DNA from: Agromyces atrinae
GTDB lineage: Bacteria > Actinomycetota > Actinomycetes > Actinomycetales > Microbacteriaceae
DNA: 64,000 bases
NCBI RefSeq assembly: GCF_013407835.1
Contig: NZ_JACCBI010000001.1
Location: 1,984,001-2,048,000, forward strand
Reading direction: 5' to 3'
Shown here: positions 26,626 to 35,078 of the stretch, piece by piece
Position numbering within the stretch: position 1 is the first letter of the stretch
How the letters are laid out: each line of letters begins with the position of its first letter
Position numbers and translations under genes: made by a program
The notes under the pieces: generated by a model
What the model saw: the letters and a program-made list of their open reading frames with translations, nothing else
Told to the model about the DNA's origin: nothing
Database searches by the model: none

Positions 26626-27906
26626 GTGGTGACGAATCCGGGTACCGAAACGGCCCCGACCTTCGCGCATCCGCTCGCACGCACGCGACTCCGCGTCGAG
26701 ACGAGCGAGATTGCCGACTCGGGCCCTCTTCTTCCGCTCCTCGACCCCTCCGCGCCGCTCCTGTGGTCGCGCTCGGGCGACGGCATGGCGGGGATCGGAG
26801 AGGTGCTGCGCCTCGAGTTCTCCGGACCGAACCGGGTGAGCGACGCCGCGAGCGCGTGGCGTGAACTCGTCGGCGAGGCGAGCATCGTCGATCAGGTCGG
26901 CGTTCCCGGCACGGGGCTCATCGCCTTCGGCACCTTCGCCTTCGCCGATGACTCGGCGGAGACGAGTGTGCTCATCGTGCCGCGCGTCGTCGTCGGGCAC
27001 CGCGGCAACCGGTCGTGGGTCACCCTCGTGCACGCCGAGGGCGAGCCCGCGGCATCCGTCGAGGTCGCGCAGCGCGCGTTCGGCGACGAGTTCCGCGTGC
27101 GGCTCGTGCCGGGCGAACTTCCGCCCGCCGCCTACCAGGATGCCGTCGCCCAGGCCGTCGCCCGCATCGACGCCGGCGAGCTGTCGAAGGTCGTGCTCGC
27201 CCGTCAGATCCGCGGGCATGTCTCGCCCGACGCCGACATCCGCCGCGTGCTCGATCATCTCTCGCGCGGGTATCCCGACACGTGGACCTTCGCGGTCGAC
27301 GGGCTCGTCGGGTCGAGCCCCGAGACCCTCGTGCGCGTCGCCGACGGCGCCGTGAGCGCCCGCGTCCTCGCGGGAACGGCGTCGCGCGGGGTCGACGCGG
27401 CGGCCGACCGCGGCAACGCCGAGGCGCTCACCCATTCCGAGAAGGATGCCGAGGAGCACGCCCTCGCCGTGCGCAGCGCCGTCGATGCCCTCGAACCGCA
27501 CACGTCGACGCTCGAGGCGAGCGCCGAGCCGTTCACCGTCAAACTGCCGAACCTCTGGCACCTCGCGACCGATCTCGAGGGCACGGTCGACGACGGTTCG
27601 GGCGCTCTCGACCTCGTCGCCGCCATCCACCCGACGGCCGCCGTCGCGGGCACTCCGCGGGAAGCGGCGGTGCGCGTGCTCGCCGAGCTCGAAGGCTTCG
27701 ACCGCGGGCGCTACGCCGCCCCGGTGGGCTGGATCGGCGCCGACGGCGACGGCGAGTGGGCGATCGCCCTGCGCTGCGCGCACGTCTCGCCCGAGGGCGA
27801 GATCACGGCATGGGCCGGATGCGGCATCGTGCACGACTCCGACCCGGCAGCCGAACTCGCCGAGACGGTCATGAAGTTCCGCCCCATCGTCGACGCGTTC
27901 GGGTAG
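26626..27906 (+). CDS. menF: Isochorismate synthase MenF
   Basis: 426 aa. Start is one of two adjacent GTG codons (26626 or 26629). The chorismate-binding domain (about 165-425) includes ELSKVVLARQI, SPETLVR, RVLAGTASRG, SEKDAEEHALAV, HPTAAVAGTPREAA, the PVGWIG strand and the Mg2+ ligand region AGCGIVHDSDPAAELAE. It converts chorismate to isochorismate, the first committed step to menaquinone. Divergent from menG (76 nt between starts). Confidence 0.95.
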   Translation: MVTNPGTETAPTFAHPLARTRLRVETSEIADSGPLLPLLDPSAPLLWSRSGDGMAGIGEVLRLEFSGPNRVSDAASAWRELVGEASIVDQVGVPGTGLIAFGTFAFADDSAETSVLIVPRVVVGHRGNRSWVTLVHAEGEPAASVEVAQRAFGDEFRVRLVPGELPPAAYQDAVAQAVARIDAGELSKVVLARQIRGHVSPDADIRRVLDHLSRGYPDTWTFAVDGLVGSSPETLVRVADGAVSARVLAGTASRGVDAAADRGNAEALTHSEKDAEEHALAVRSAVDALEPHTSTLEASAEPFTVKLPNLWHLATDLEGTVDDGSGALDLVAAIHPTAAVAGTPREAAVRVLAELEGFDRGRYAAPVGWIGADGDGEWAIALRCAHVSPEGEITAWAGCGIVHDSDPAAELAETVMKFRPIVDAFG

Positions 27907-27912
27907 ACCCGC

Positions 27913-28770
27913 TCAGGTCGCGGCGAGGCGCCGTTTCTCCGCCTCGACGTCGTAGTCGGCGGGCGGCCACTCGAGCTTCATCGCGTGCAGCGCGTCGATG
28001 AGGAGGTGCTGCACAGCGAGCCGGGCGTACCACTTGTGGTTCGCGGGCACGACGAACCACGGCGCCTCGGGCGTCGACGTGCGCTCGAAGGCCGCCTGGT
28101 ACGCCTCCATGTAGGCGGGCCAGTGCACGCGTTCGTCGATGTCGCCGGGGTTGAACTTCCAGTGCTTCTCGGGGCGGTCGAGGCGGTCCGCGAGGCGAGC
28201 CCTCTGCTCGTCGGGACTGATGTGCAGCATGACCTTGACGATCGTCGTGTCGCTTCCGACGAGTTCGCGCTCGAAGTCGACGATCGCTCCGTAGCGGCGT
28301 TCGATCTCGTCGGCGGGCGCGAGCGAACGCACCCGGCCGATGAGCACGTCCTCGTAGTGCGAGCGATCGAAGACGCCGATCTTCCCCGCGCCGGGCACCT
28401 GCCGGTGGATGCGCCAGAGGAAGTCGTGCTCGAGCTCCTCGGGCGTCGGCTTCTTGAAGGCCGCGAGGTGCACGCCCTGCGGGTCGACCGACCCGACGAC
28501 GTGCTTGACGATGCCGCCCTTGCCCGCCGTGTCCATCGCCTGCAGCACGAGGAGCACCCGGCGCGGGTCGCCGAGGGTCGCGTTCGCGGTGAGAAGCTCC
28601 TGGAGCTCGGCGAGGATGTCGGCGCCCTCGGCGAGCGCACGCACGGCGCTCTTCTTGTCGCCGTCGTAACCCGGGTGCGCGTCGGGGTCGACGTCGGTCA
28701 GTCGGAAGCCGGGGCCCACCTTCAGGATGTCGGCGGGGTCGGTCGTCCAGAATCCCTCGTGCTTCGTCAT
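27913..28770 (-). CDS. ppk2: Polyphosphate kinase 2 family protein
   Basis: 285 aa from the ATG at 28770 (MTKHEGFWTTDP). PPK2 signatures: Walker A-like LQAMDTAGKGGIVKHV, the lid region EELEHDFLWRIH, Walker B-like GVFDRSHYEDVL, and the conserved EKHWKFNPGDIDER. Such single-domain PPK2 enzymes move phosphate between polyphosphate and nucleotides (AMP/ADP/GDP) in the cytoplasm; the class (I, II or III) is not settled here. It is convergent with menF (6 nt between stops) and sits at the edge of the bacteriocin operon. Confidence 0.95.
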   Translation of the reverse strand: MTKHEGFWTTDPADILKVGPGFRLTDVDPDAHPGYDGDKKSAVRALAEGADILAELQELLTANATLGDPRRVLLVLQAMDTAGKGGIVKHVVGSVDPQGVHLAAFKKPTPEELEHDFLWRIHRQVPGAGKIGVFDRSHYEDVLIGRVRSLAPADEIERRYGAIVDFERELVGSDTTIVKVMLHISPDEQRARLADRLDRPEKHWKFNPGDIDERVHWPAYMEAYQAAFERTSTPEAPWFVVPANHKWYARLAVQHLLIDALHAMKLEWPPADYDVEAEKRRLAAT

Positions 28771-28807
28771 CCGCCCATCCTGCCGGGTGGGGGCTCCGTG
28801 CAATACC

Positions 28808-29884
28808 TCAGGTTCGATCCTTGAAGTACGCGAACAGGTGTCTCTCTCGGATCGTGGCTGATGCGGCGAGGGTTCCTCCGATGACGCCGCCGAAGAGGGC
28901 GACGGCGATGCGCGCGGACAGCACGACGATCGCCGCGCGGTCGTCGGAACTCATCGTGTGTGCTGCGATCACACCGGCCGAGGCGGTCAGCAGGGTAGCC
29001 GCAACACCCCACACGGCGGCCTCGATTCCCATGACCAGGGTCATGTCCCGTCGGGTGACTCCGGCATGCAGGTGTGAAGCAAGCTCGATCCGGCGGCGTC
29101 GTACGGCAAGAGTCGCGACGACAGCGCCGGCGACGAGGGCGACGACGGGAGCAAGTGCCGTGAGACGCGATTCGAACCTCGCGGCACCCGCGAACTCCCG
29201 ACCGAGTGATGCGTTCAGCTGCGACAACTGCGGCGGCTCGTCGGCGAGGTCGCTTCCCGGCGCCATCGCAAGAGGAAGGAGCGCAGCAAGTCGAGCATCG
29301 GTGGGCCAGACGTCGATCCAACATTCGTCGAACGGTTTCGATGAGTCGACGGTCTCGAGCAGAGCCCAGCCGAAGCCGCTCCGCCGCCCATCGGGAGGGG
29401 ATTCGAAGATCCCGGCGATCGGCGCCTCGCCGGCGGTCGTCGCGAGTCGTCCTCCCTGGACCAGTCCGAGCGTATCTGCAATGTCGCGGGCGATGACGAG
29501 CCCCGATGGCTCAACCGGGCTGCTGAGCAGGATTGCGCGCAGCCCGCCCGAGACCTCGTAGACATCGAACGGAGTTCCGGGCAGGGACGCTGCGGCGAAT
29601 GAATCTCCCTCCCGCAGCGCCCCAGCGTGCGCTACCCCGTCGATCTCGACCAGACTGTCGCACGCCTGCCCGTCGATACGGCCCTCGGCAGCGATCGTGA
29701 GCACGCTTCCGCGAGCATCGCGAAACCGCTCGCCTTCGTCGACTAATGCACGCACCACGCTGACATCCGCGACGATGAGAGACAGACCGAGTAGCGACAT
29801 CACGGATGCGAGGAAGGCTGTGCGCGCTGTCCCGGAGACGACATCACGCCAGACTTCGCGAAGGACCGCTCGAAAGCGCATCAT
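28808..29884 (-). CDS. FtsX-like ABC permease of the bacteriocin operon
   Basis: 358 aa from the ATG at 29884, which overlaps the ATPase stop (ATGA). One N-terminal membrane helix (about residues 18-40) is followed by a roughly 190-residue extracytoplasmic domain. Three C-terminal helices (about 240-345) are arranged as in MacB/FtsX permeases, with VRRRRIELASHLHAGVTRRDM between helices two and three in place of the usual RRxEIxxLxxxGxxR motif. It is the last gene of the operon. It probably handles bacteriocin export or self-protection, by analogy with the ABC systems beside lactococcin 972 genes. Confidence 0.85.
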   Translation of the reverse strand: MMRFRAVLREVWRDVVSGTARTAFLASVMSLLGLSLIVADVSVVRALVDEGERFRDARGSVLTIAAEGRIDGQACDSLVEIDGVAHAGALREGDSFAAASLPGTPFDVYEVSGGLRAILLSSPVEPSGLVIARDIADTLGLVQGGRLATTAGEAPIAGIFESPPDGRRSGFGWALLETVDSSKPFDECWIDVWPTDARLAALLPLAMAPGSDLADEPPQLSQLNASLGREFAGAARFESRLTALAPVVALVAGAVVATLAVRRRRIELASHLHAGVTRRDMTLVMGIEAAVWGVAATLLTASAGVIAAHTMSSDDRAAIVVLSARIAVALFGGVIGGTLAASATIRERHLFAYFKDRT

Positions 29885-30498
29885 TCTTCCACCTGGGGAG
29901 AGAACCGACCGAGATCGAGCACAGCGGAGCACGCGTCGCGGGTTCGGGTGTCGTGGGTGGCGACGATCACGACAGTGTCATCCCGCGACAGTTCTCCGAT
30001 GACGGCATTCACCGTATCCCCCGTCGTCGGGTCGAGTTGGGCCGTCGGTTCGTCGATCAACAGAATTTCGGGATCGGAGGCTATCGCTCGAGCGAGCATC
30101 AATCGCTGAGCTTCGCCACCGGACAGAGCACGGAACTCACGACTCGCGACGTGCCCGAGCGCGAAGCGGTCGAGGAGGTGCCGCGCTTCCTCATCAGCGA
30201 CATCGGGCGCTGCTCCGCGCGCAAGGCGTGGAAGCGCGACGTGATCGAGGGCCGAGCGACCCGGAACACCATGCGGGTTCTGAAACACCCATGTCGCGGA
30301 TCGATCACGTCGAGTGACGACAGACCCTTCGGTAGGTGCTATCCAACCCGCCAGGATGCCGAGGAGGGTACTCTTCCCCGACCCCGATGGGCCTGTGAGT
30401 GCGTACACGGCGCCCTCCCGAAAGGTGAAATCCATCGCGCGAAACAGCCAGGGCTCACTACCGAACCGATGGCCGAGTGCTGTGAGTTCTACCGGCAC
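29881..30498 (-). CDS. ABC transporter ATP-binding protein of the bacteriocin operon
   Basis: 205 aa, GTG start. Complete ABC domain: Walker A GPSGSGKST (residues 36-44), Q-loop VFQNPHG, signature LSGGEAQRL, Walker B ILLIDEPTAQLD and switch His in VATHD. It is a MacB/LolD-like subunit, matching the FtsX-like permease that follows with a 4-nt overlap. It overlaps the preceding adaptor gene by 10 nt. Likely energises export of, or protection from, the lactococcin-972-like peptide. Confidence 0.92.
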   Translation of the reverse strand: MPVELTALGHRFGSEPWLFRAMDFTFREGAVYALTGPSGSGKSTLLGILAGWIAPTEGSVVTRRDRSATWVFQNPHGVPGRSALDHVALPRLARGAAPDVADEEARHLLDRFALGHVASREFRALSGGEAQRLMLARAIASDPEILLIDEPTAQLDPTTGDTVNAVIGELSRDDTVVIVATHDTRTRDACSAVLDLGRFSPQVEE

Positions 30499-31529
30499 GG
30501 GGGCGCCTCGGAGCCGGGCTGCGGATCGACGGAACGAGGGACTTCAGACGTCACGAAGCTCACGAAGGTCTGACCGAGTTGAGAACCGACGATCTCGACG
30601 GCGGTCGCCGCGCCCTCCGAAAGGACGCACCCCGCTGCTCCTTCGATGTCGTAGACGGAGCTCGGCGGCACGACGGCGATATCTGCCGGGGAGGCTAGTA
30701 CGAGGCTCCCCGACATGGGCATCGCCTCGTCGCCCGAGACGATCGCAGCACGAATACTCGGGGTGAGAGCGAGCGCTGCAAGCGCGATCGGATCATCGAC
30801 GCTGCCGGATTCACTAATTGGTGCGGCGACTCCATCGACCATCAGCAGACGGTCTCCGTCGAGAAGGTCTGTCGGAAGCGCGGCGACCCGCACGCTCGCT
30901 GCCGGGCCGACCAGCGAGCCGAGTAGCCCCCCGATCTCGGTCATCGACCCGACGGACAAATCGCAGGAGGCAACGACGGCTGTCGCGGCCGGCAGCCAGA
31001 CGATCTGGCTCGCCCGTATCACCCCGTCGCTCAGATTCGACGGACTGTCGGCAAGCTGCGCGAGTGCGCGAACGGATGCCTCCCCGAGAAGCCCATCGGC
31101 GACGATAGGCGCTCCCAGCCTCACGAGTTCGTCTTGCACGGCCTGAACATCGTCACCGCGATCGCCGACGCGGAGATCGCGCCACAGCGGCAGCCGCGTC
31201 GCGAGGTTGACGAGCGGAACTCCGTCGATAGAGAACGTCGATTCCCCCGACCGAAGCTCGGAGCCGACCGTACACCTCGCCGACGTGACCCGTCCCGACA
31301 TGGCGGTCGTCAGTTCGACAGATTCACTCGCGCCGATCACAAGCTCGACCGATCGCTCGTCGTCGTACTTCTGCTCGATAACCGGAACAGAGTCGATCTC
31401 GGTCGTCGAACGAAGAGATGGTGGTTGATCGGGGGCGAGCCACAGTGCGGCACTCGCTGCACCGAGCGCTGCGGAAACGACGACGCCGACCCCGAGGAGC
31501 GCTGCCCGTGATAGCCGCACACGTGTCAT
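30489..31529 (-). CDS. Peptidoglycan-binding periplasmic-adaptor-like protein (bacteriocin operon)
   Basis: 346 aa. One N-terminal membrane anchor (about residues 8-30). A short biotinyl-lipoyl-like strand pair follows (VELTTAMSGRVTSARCTVGSELRSG). It is split by a peptidoglycan-binding type 1 module (about 115-160: LRVGDRGDDVQAVQDELVRLG, then DGLLGEASVRAL). The rest is beta-rich. This is the actinobacterial counterpart of MacA/HlyD adaptors, bridging permease and cell wall. It overlaps both neighbours (4 nt with the lipoprotein gene, 10 nt with the ATPase gene). Confidence 0.82.
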   Translation of the reverse strand: MTRVRLSRAALLGVGVVVSAALGAASAALWLAPDQPPSLRSTTEIDSVPVIEQKYDDERSVELVIGASESVELTTAMSGRVTSARCTVGSELRSGESTFSIDGVPLVNLATRLPLWRDLRVGDRGDDVQAVQDELVRLGAPIVADGLLGEASVRALAQLADSPSNLSDGVIRASQIVWLPAATAVVASCDLSVGSMTEIGGLLGSLVGPAASVRVAALPTDLLDGDRLLMVDGVAAPISESGSVDDPIALAALALTPSIRAAIVSGDEAMPMSGSLVLASPADIAVVPPSSVYDIEGAAGCVLSEGAATAVEIVGSQLGQTFVSFVTSEVPRSVDPQPGSEAPPCR

Positions 31530-32164
31530 TTCAACCCGAGCGCGAGTGGATCGTCATTGCACGCGAGGTAGATGGCGCGCCCCGTCTCCGCCTCGAGGAA
31601 AGGGAAAGTGTCCGCCTCGAAATCCCGCCTATAGTCTTCGGCAGTGTAACCCGACGCGACTGCGCCCTCACGAACGAGGCACTCCGCCATGATCGTGAAG
31701 ATGTCGCGGTTCTCGGGGTTCATACGTTGGAGTCCGCGCAGTATCCCGATCCACCGATGCCCCGACTCGATCTCACAACCGTCCGCGAGCGCATTGAGAT
31801 CGTCGTCCGACATCGAACTATCGTCCGGATCTATCGAATACCCACCGTCACTCTCATATCCGCCGAATGCCGTGGCGTTGCGCTCGAAGCAATCCGTCAT
31901 GCGCTGGGCGACCTCCGCCCACTCCTGATCGGAGATCTGCTCGTCGACGAGCACCCCGTGGACGAACTCGGTTCCCGACTTCTCCCAGGCATCGCCATAC
32001 TCCGCAGCGAACGGTCCCGAGAACTTCGGCGCCTCGACACTCGACATCGGAGTTCCACCGAGACCATCGGGTGCGGGCGCGGGAGCCGAACATGCCACAA
32101 GGGCGGCAGTCGCTGTCGTCGCGAACGCCAGCCCGACGATTCGACGCCCGCGCCGCCAGCTCAC
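31526..32164 (-). CDS. Lipoprotein of the bacteriocin operon, candidate immunity/accessory factor
   Basis: 212 aa, GTG start at 32164 overlapping the bacteriocin stop (GTGA). The signal has RRGRR, a hydrophobic stretch and lipobox LVAC, giving lipidation at Cys25. The mature part is acidic and has four further cysteines (in TDCFER, DGCEIE, AECLVR and YLACND), likely two disulfides. No family recognised. Lying between bacteriocin and transporter, it could be an immunity protein, a chaperone for the peptide, or a structural accessory. This is inferred from position only. Confidence 0.8.
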   Translation of the reverse strand: MSWRRGRRIVGLAFATTATAALVACSAPAPAPDGLGGTPMSSVEAPKFSGPFAAEYGDAWEKSGTEFVHGVLVDEQISDQEWAEVAQRMTDCFERNATAFGGYESDGGYSIDPDDSSMSDDDLNALADGCEIESGHRWIGILRGLQRMNPENRDIFTIMAECLVREGAVASGYTAEDYRRDFEADTFPFLEAETGRAIYLACNDDPLALGLK

Positions 32165-32478
32165 CCGTTCACCCGATAGAAGAACTTGTTGTTCAAGTAG
32201 CCCGTCGCCTCTTCGACATGGGCAGTCTGCCCGGGAGCTTTATCTGGCGAGCGGTACAGTATGCCGCTCGTTGTCCGGACACTCGAACCGTGCGTTTTGT
32301 ACGAGTGCTTGTACGTCGAGTATGCGTAAGGCGTCGACCCGGGCTCGTACACTCCGTAGGTCCACACGCCGCCTTCCGGGTACTCGGTCACCGCGTGGGC
32401 CGCTCCCGAGCCGCCCAGAAGGAGCGCTGCCGTCACTGTCGCAATCGCCGCCGCACGGGCAGAGTTCTTCCTCTTCAT
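32161..32478 (-). CDS. Lactococcin 972 family bacteriocin precursor
   Basis: 105 aa from the ATG at 32478, which has an excellent Shine-Dalgarno (GGGGGA); a TTG at 32490 is less likely. A Sec signal peptide (basic MKRKNSAR, hydrophobic core) probably ends at AHA, after residue 29, leaving 76 residues. The mature part follows the lactococcin 972 pattern: GGVWTYGV near its start, YSTYKHSYKTHGSSV in the middle, and an aromatic C-terminal FFYRVNG. No cysteine, no modification genes. The founding member blocks septum formation by binding lipid II in Lactococcus. First gene of a tightly overlapping five-gene operon. Confidence 0.88.
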   Translation of the reverse strand: MKRKNSARAAAIATVTAALLLGGSGAAHAVTEYPEGGVWTYGVYEPGSTPYAYSTYKHSYKTHGSSVRTTSGILYRSPDKAPGQTAHVEEATGYLNNKFFYRVNG

Positions 32479-32522
32479 CTTTTCCCCCAATTCTTTTGCC
32501 GGAGACCCCCTCCGACTCGATC

Positions 32523-32560
32523 ATCGTACGTAGCAGGTTCACGGTATGCAATCGCTTACA
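32523..32560 (-). promoter_or_regulatory. Bacteriocin operon promoter with LacI/MalR-type operator
   Basis: The operator at 32547-32560 reads TGCAATCGCTTACA on the plus strand, with half-sites TGCAATC and TGTAAGC around CG, as at the mal promoters. On the minus strand its end supplies TTGCAT as a possible -35, followed after 17 nt by TACGAT as a possible -10. A bound repressor would block polymerase. The start codon is about 45 nt after the -10. Confidence 0.65.
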
Positions 32561-32596
32561 CGATGATGACACTGAATGACGCGAGATAGCCGACGC

Positions 32597-34321
32597 TCAG
32601 CGCGGCAGCGGCACCTCGAGGATCGTCGGGCCGTCGATGTGCGCCGTGAGCGCCTGATCGAGTTCGCCCTTCGTCGTCGCGCGCGAGAACGCCCAGCCGT
32701 AGGCCGCCGCGAGCCCGGCGAGGTCGACGGCCTGCGGCGTGAACTGCACGCGATCGAAGTGGTCGGCCGGCGCCGTCTGGTGCACCTCGAGCGAATCGAA
32801 GATCGTGCCGCCCCCGTCGTTGCCGACGATGAGCTGCAACCGCGGCCGGCGTTCTCCGGCACCGAGCAGGAGCGAGCCCACGTCGTGCAGGAAGGTCAGG
32901 TCGCCGATGACGGCACGCGTGACCCCCGCGCCGTCGCCGGCCTGGCTCGCGAGGGCTATGCCGAGGGCGGTCGCGATGGTGCCGTCGATGCCGGCGAGTC
33001 CGCGGTTGGCGTGCACCGTGATGCGCTTGCCCGGCACGACGCGGTCGGCGTCACGGATGAGACGCGACGCTCCGAAGACGAGGCGGTCGTGCGGCCACGT
33101 CGTCGCCCAGACCCTCTCCGCGAGGAGGCGTCGGGTCACGGGTGCACGCACCGCGGCGAACTCCGCCCGCACGTAGTCGCGCTGCTTCGCGAAGTCGCCG
33201 ACGTGCCCGCCGTCGACGACACCGCTCCGTCGCTCGGCGCCGGTCAGCTCGTCGTCGAGCAGCGCGCGGCTCGCGTGCACCCAGCGGCCGAGCCACGCAC
33301 GCTCGTCGCGCGAGGGCTCGTGCGGCGAGGTCTCGACCGCGCGCTCGAAGCGGTCGACCGCGTGACCCGGGTCGTACCATTCGAAGCCGCTCGGCGCGAC
33401 GACGATCGTCTCGACGTCATCGCGCTGCACGAGCGCGGGCACCTCGCGACTGAGCGTCGGGTGACCGAAGACGATGGCCCTCTGGATGCGGGCACCGAAG
33501 TCGTCCTCGGCGAGCAGGGCGCGGTAGGCGACGACGAGGTTCGGGCCGAAGTGCGCGCCGCTCGTGACCTCGGCGAGGAGCGGCCAGCCCGCAATTCGCG
33601 CGAACTCCTCGGCGGCGGGGCCGGCACCCGCGCCGGCGATGACGACGGTGCGCGGGCCGTGTGCGAGGGTCGCGACGGGCAGGTCGGCGGGCAGCGGGGC
33701 GGATGACGCGGGCGGGGTCACCGCAGGAAGTTCATCGAGCGGTGCGCTCAGCGGCTCGCGGAACTGGAGGTTCAGGTGAACGGGCCCCGCGCCGGGATCG
33801 GCGACGGCGACGCCGGACTCGTCGGCGCCCACTGCGGCACGGTAGGCCTCGCGAGCGAGCTCGCCCGCGGCATCCGTCTCGCTCGGCTCGCCGCTCGGAG
33901 CGGCGACGTCGCGCTCGAGTCGGAGCGCCCGCGCGAAGATGCCGGGTTGGATCGTCGTCTGGTTGGCGCGGATGCCGCGCAGTTCGGCCGGACGATCGGC
34001 CGTCAGCGCGATGAGCGGCACACCCGAGTGATACGCCTCGAGCACGGCCGGGTGGAGGTTCGCCACGGCGGTGCCCGATGTCGTGATGACGAGTGCCGGT
34101 CGACCCGATTCGACGGCGAGACCGAGCGCGAGGAACCCCGCGCCGCGCTCGTCGAGGCGAACGTGCAGCCGCACCGAACCGCGCGCCTCGTACGCCGCGG
34201 CGGCGAGGGCGAGAGCCTGCGAGCGCGAGCCCGGGCACACGATGATGTCGGTGACGCCGGCGTCGATGAACGCGCCGAGAATCGCGACCGAGACGTCGGT
34301 CGCCGGGGAGGCCGTGGCCAC
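32597..34321 (-). CDS. menD: MenD, SEPHCHC synthase
   Basis: 574 aa, GTG start, of normal length. A thiamine-diphosphate enzyme joining 2-oxoglutarate and isochorismate. Visible: the N-terminal [30 protein letters not shown] with the cofactor-activating Glu; the [16 protein letters not shown] loop; [24 protein letters not shown] substrate region; and the C-terminal ThDP/Mg site around [13 protein letters not shown] and [11 protein letters not shown]. Ends 118 nt from the bacteriocin start and precedes nothing further in the men set on this side, so the bacteriocin operon sits exactly at a cluster break. Confidence 0.96.
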   Translation of the reverse strand: MATASPATDVSVAILGAFIDAGVTDIIVCPGSRSQALALAAAAYEARGSVRLHVRLDERGAGFLALGLAVESGRPALVITTSGTAVANLHPAVLEAYHSGVPLIALTADRPAELRGIRANQTTIQPGIFARALRLERDVAAPSGEPSETDAAGELAREAYRAAVGADESGVAVADPGAGPVHLNLQFREPLSAPLDELPAVTPPASSAPLPADLPVATLAHGPRTVVIAGAGAGPAAEEFARIAGWPLLAEVTSGAHFGPNLVVAYRALLAEDDFGARIQRAIVFGHPTLSREVPALVQRDDVETIVVAPSGFEWYDPGHAVDRFERAVETSPHEPSRDERAWLGRWVHASRALLDDELTGAERRSGVVDGGHVGDFAKQRDYVRAEFAAVRAPVTRRLLAERVWATTWPHDRLVFGASRLIRDADRVVPGKRITVHANRGLAGIDGTIATALGIALASQAGDGAGVTRAVIGDLTFLHDVGSLLLGAGERRPRLQLIVGNDGGGTIFDSLEVHQTAPADHFDRVQFTPQAVDLAGLAAAYGWAFSRATTKGELDQALTAHIDGPTILEVPLPR

Positions 34322-34324
34322 GGC

Positions 34325-34696
34325 TCAGCCGTTCGGGCGCGTGGGGGGTGTCTGCCCGTCGCCACGCTCACGATCGTCGTCGAGGTCGGCGAGCTCTTCT
34401 TCGAGCTTCTTGATGCGTTCTTCCTGAGCCGCGTCGCGGCCGAGGCGACCGAGGAACTCGAGGTCGTCGTCGGGGGCGAGCGAGCGAGTGGGTCGTGCGC
34501 CCTGCTTCGGCTTGCGGCCGCGGCCGATGGCGAACCAGAGGGCCGCACCGAGGATCGGCAGCAGGAGGATCAGCAGGATCCAGACCCACTGCGGGAGGGC
34601 GCGGATGCGGCCCCGATCGAAGAAGGCGCAGTCGACCACCGCGTACACCGTGAAGATCACAGCGGCGACGATGAGAATGATGGCCAAGCGCGGCAT
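34325..34696 (-). CDS. PLDc_N domain (cardiolipin synthase N-terminal-like) membrane protein
   Basis: 123 aa. Two membrane helices (about 4-24 and 38-60) with the PLDc_N hallmark VDCAFFDRGRIRALPQWVWILLILLLPILGAALWF (conserved P-W and P-x-x-G-x-x-x-W-F). The tail is charged and predicted coiled coil (RDAAQEERIKKLEEELADL). Common next to menaquinone genes in actinobacteria. No enzymatic domain. Role unknown. The gene lies 3 nt upstream of menD and is probably co-transcribed. Confidence 0.88.
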   Translation of the reverse strand: MPRLAIILIVAAVIFTVYAVVDCAFFDRGRIRALPQWVWILLILLLPILGAALWFAIGRGRKPKQGARPTRSLAPDDDLEFLGRLGRDAAQEERIKKLEEELADLDDDRERGDGQTPPTRPNG

Positions 34697-34775
34697 GACC
34701 CCAGTGTAGTTCGCTCCGCTCCGCGTCGGCTGAGAGCGGCCGGGAGCGGAGCAGGACCCTGCTTACACTGGAGTC

Positions 34776-35078
34776 ATGAAATCGGTGCCGGTCTGGGTCT
34801 ACTACACGGCGCTCCGCATCGTGCTCTTCGCTGCACCCCTGGCCATCCTGCTGATCGCCGGGGTCGAGCCGTGGGTCTCCGCCCTCGTCGCCGCGCTCTT
34901 CGGCTTCAGCACGTCGTTCATCTTCCTCCGCCGCCCCCGTGAGGCGATGTCGCAGGAGCTCTACGACGCGCGTCACCGCTCGCAGACGGTCCCGCACGTC
35001 GACGACGACGCCGAGGATGCGGCGATCGACGCCGAACAGCAGGCGAAGACCGACGAGCAGCGGCCGAGCGGCTCCTAG
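34776..35078 (+). CDS. DUF4229 family membrane protein
   Basis: 100 aa. Two hydrophobic segments (about 8-30 and 32-50), with the typical VYYTALRIVLFAAPLAILL start and FLRRPREAMSQELYDARHR after the second, then an acidic hydrophilic tail. Members of DUF4229 sit next to menA/menD in many actinobacteria, and the function is unknown. Its stop overlaps the end of the convergent menA gene by 4 nt. Confidence 0.88.
   Translation: MKSVPVWVYYTALRIVLFAAPLAILLIAGVEPWVSALVAALFGFSTSFIFLRRPREAMSQELYDARHRSQTVPHVDDDAEDAAIDAEQQAKTDEQRPSGS

Noticed and set aside
24807..26864. Long plus-strand frame across polyprenyl synthase and menG
   Set aside because: It spans two unrelated well-supported minus-strand genes and has only antisense-type composition.
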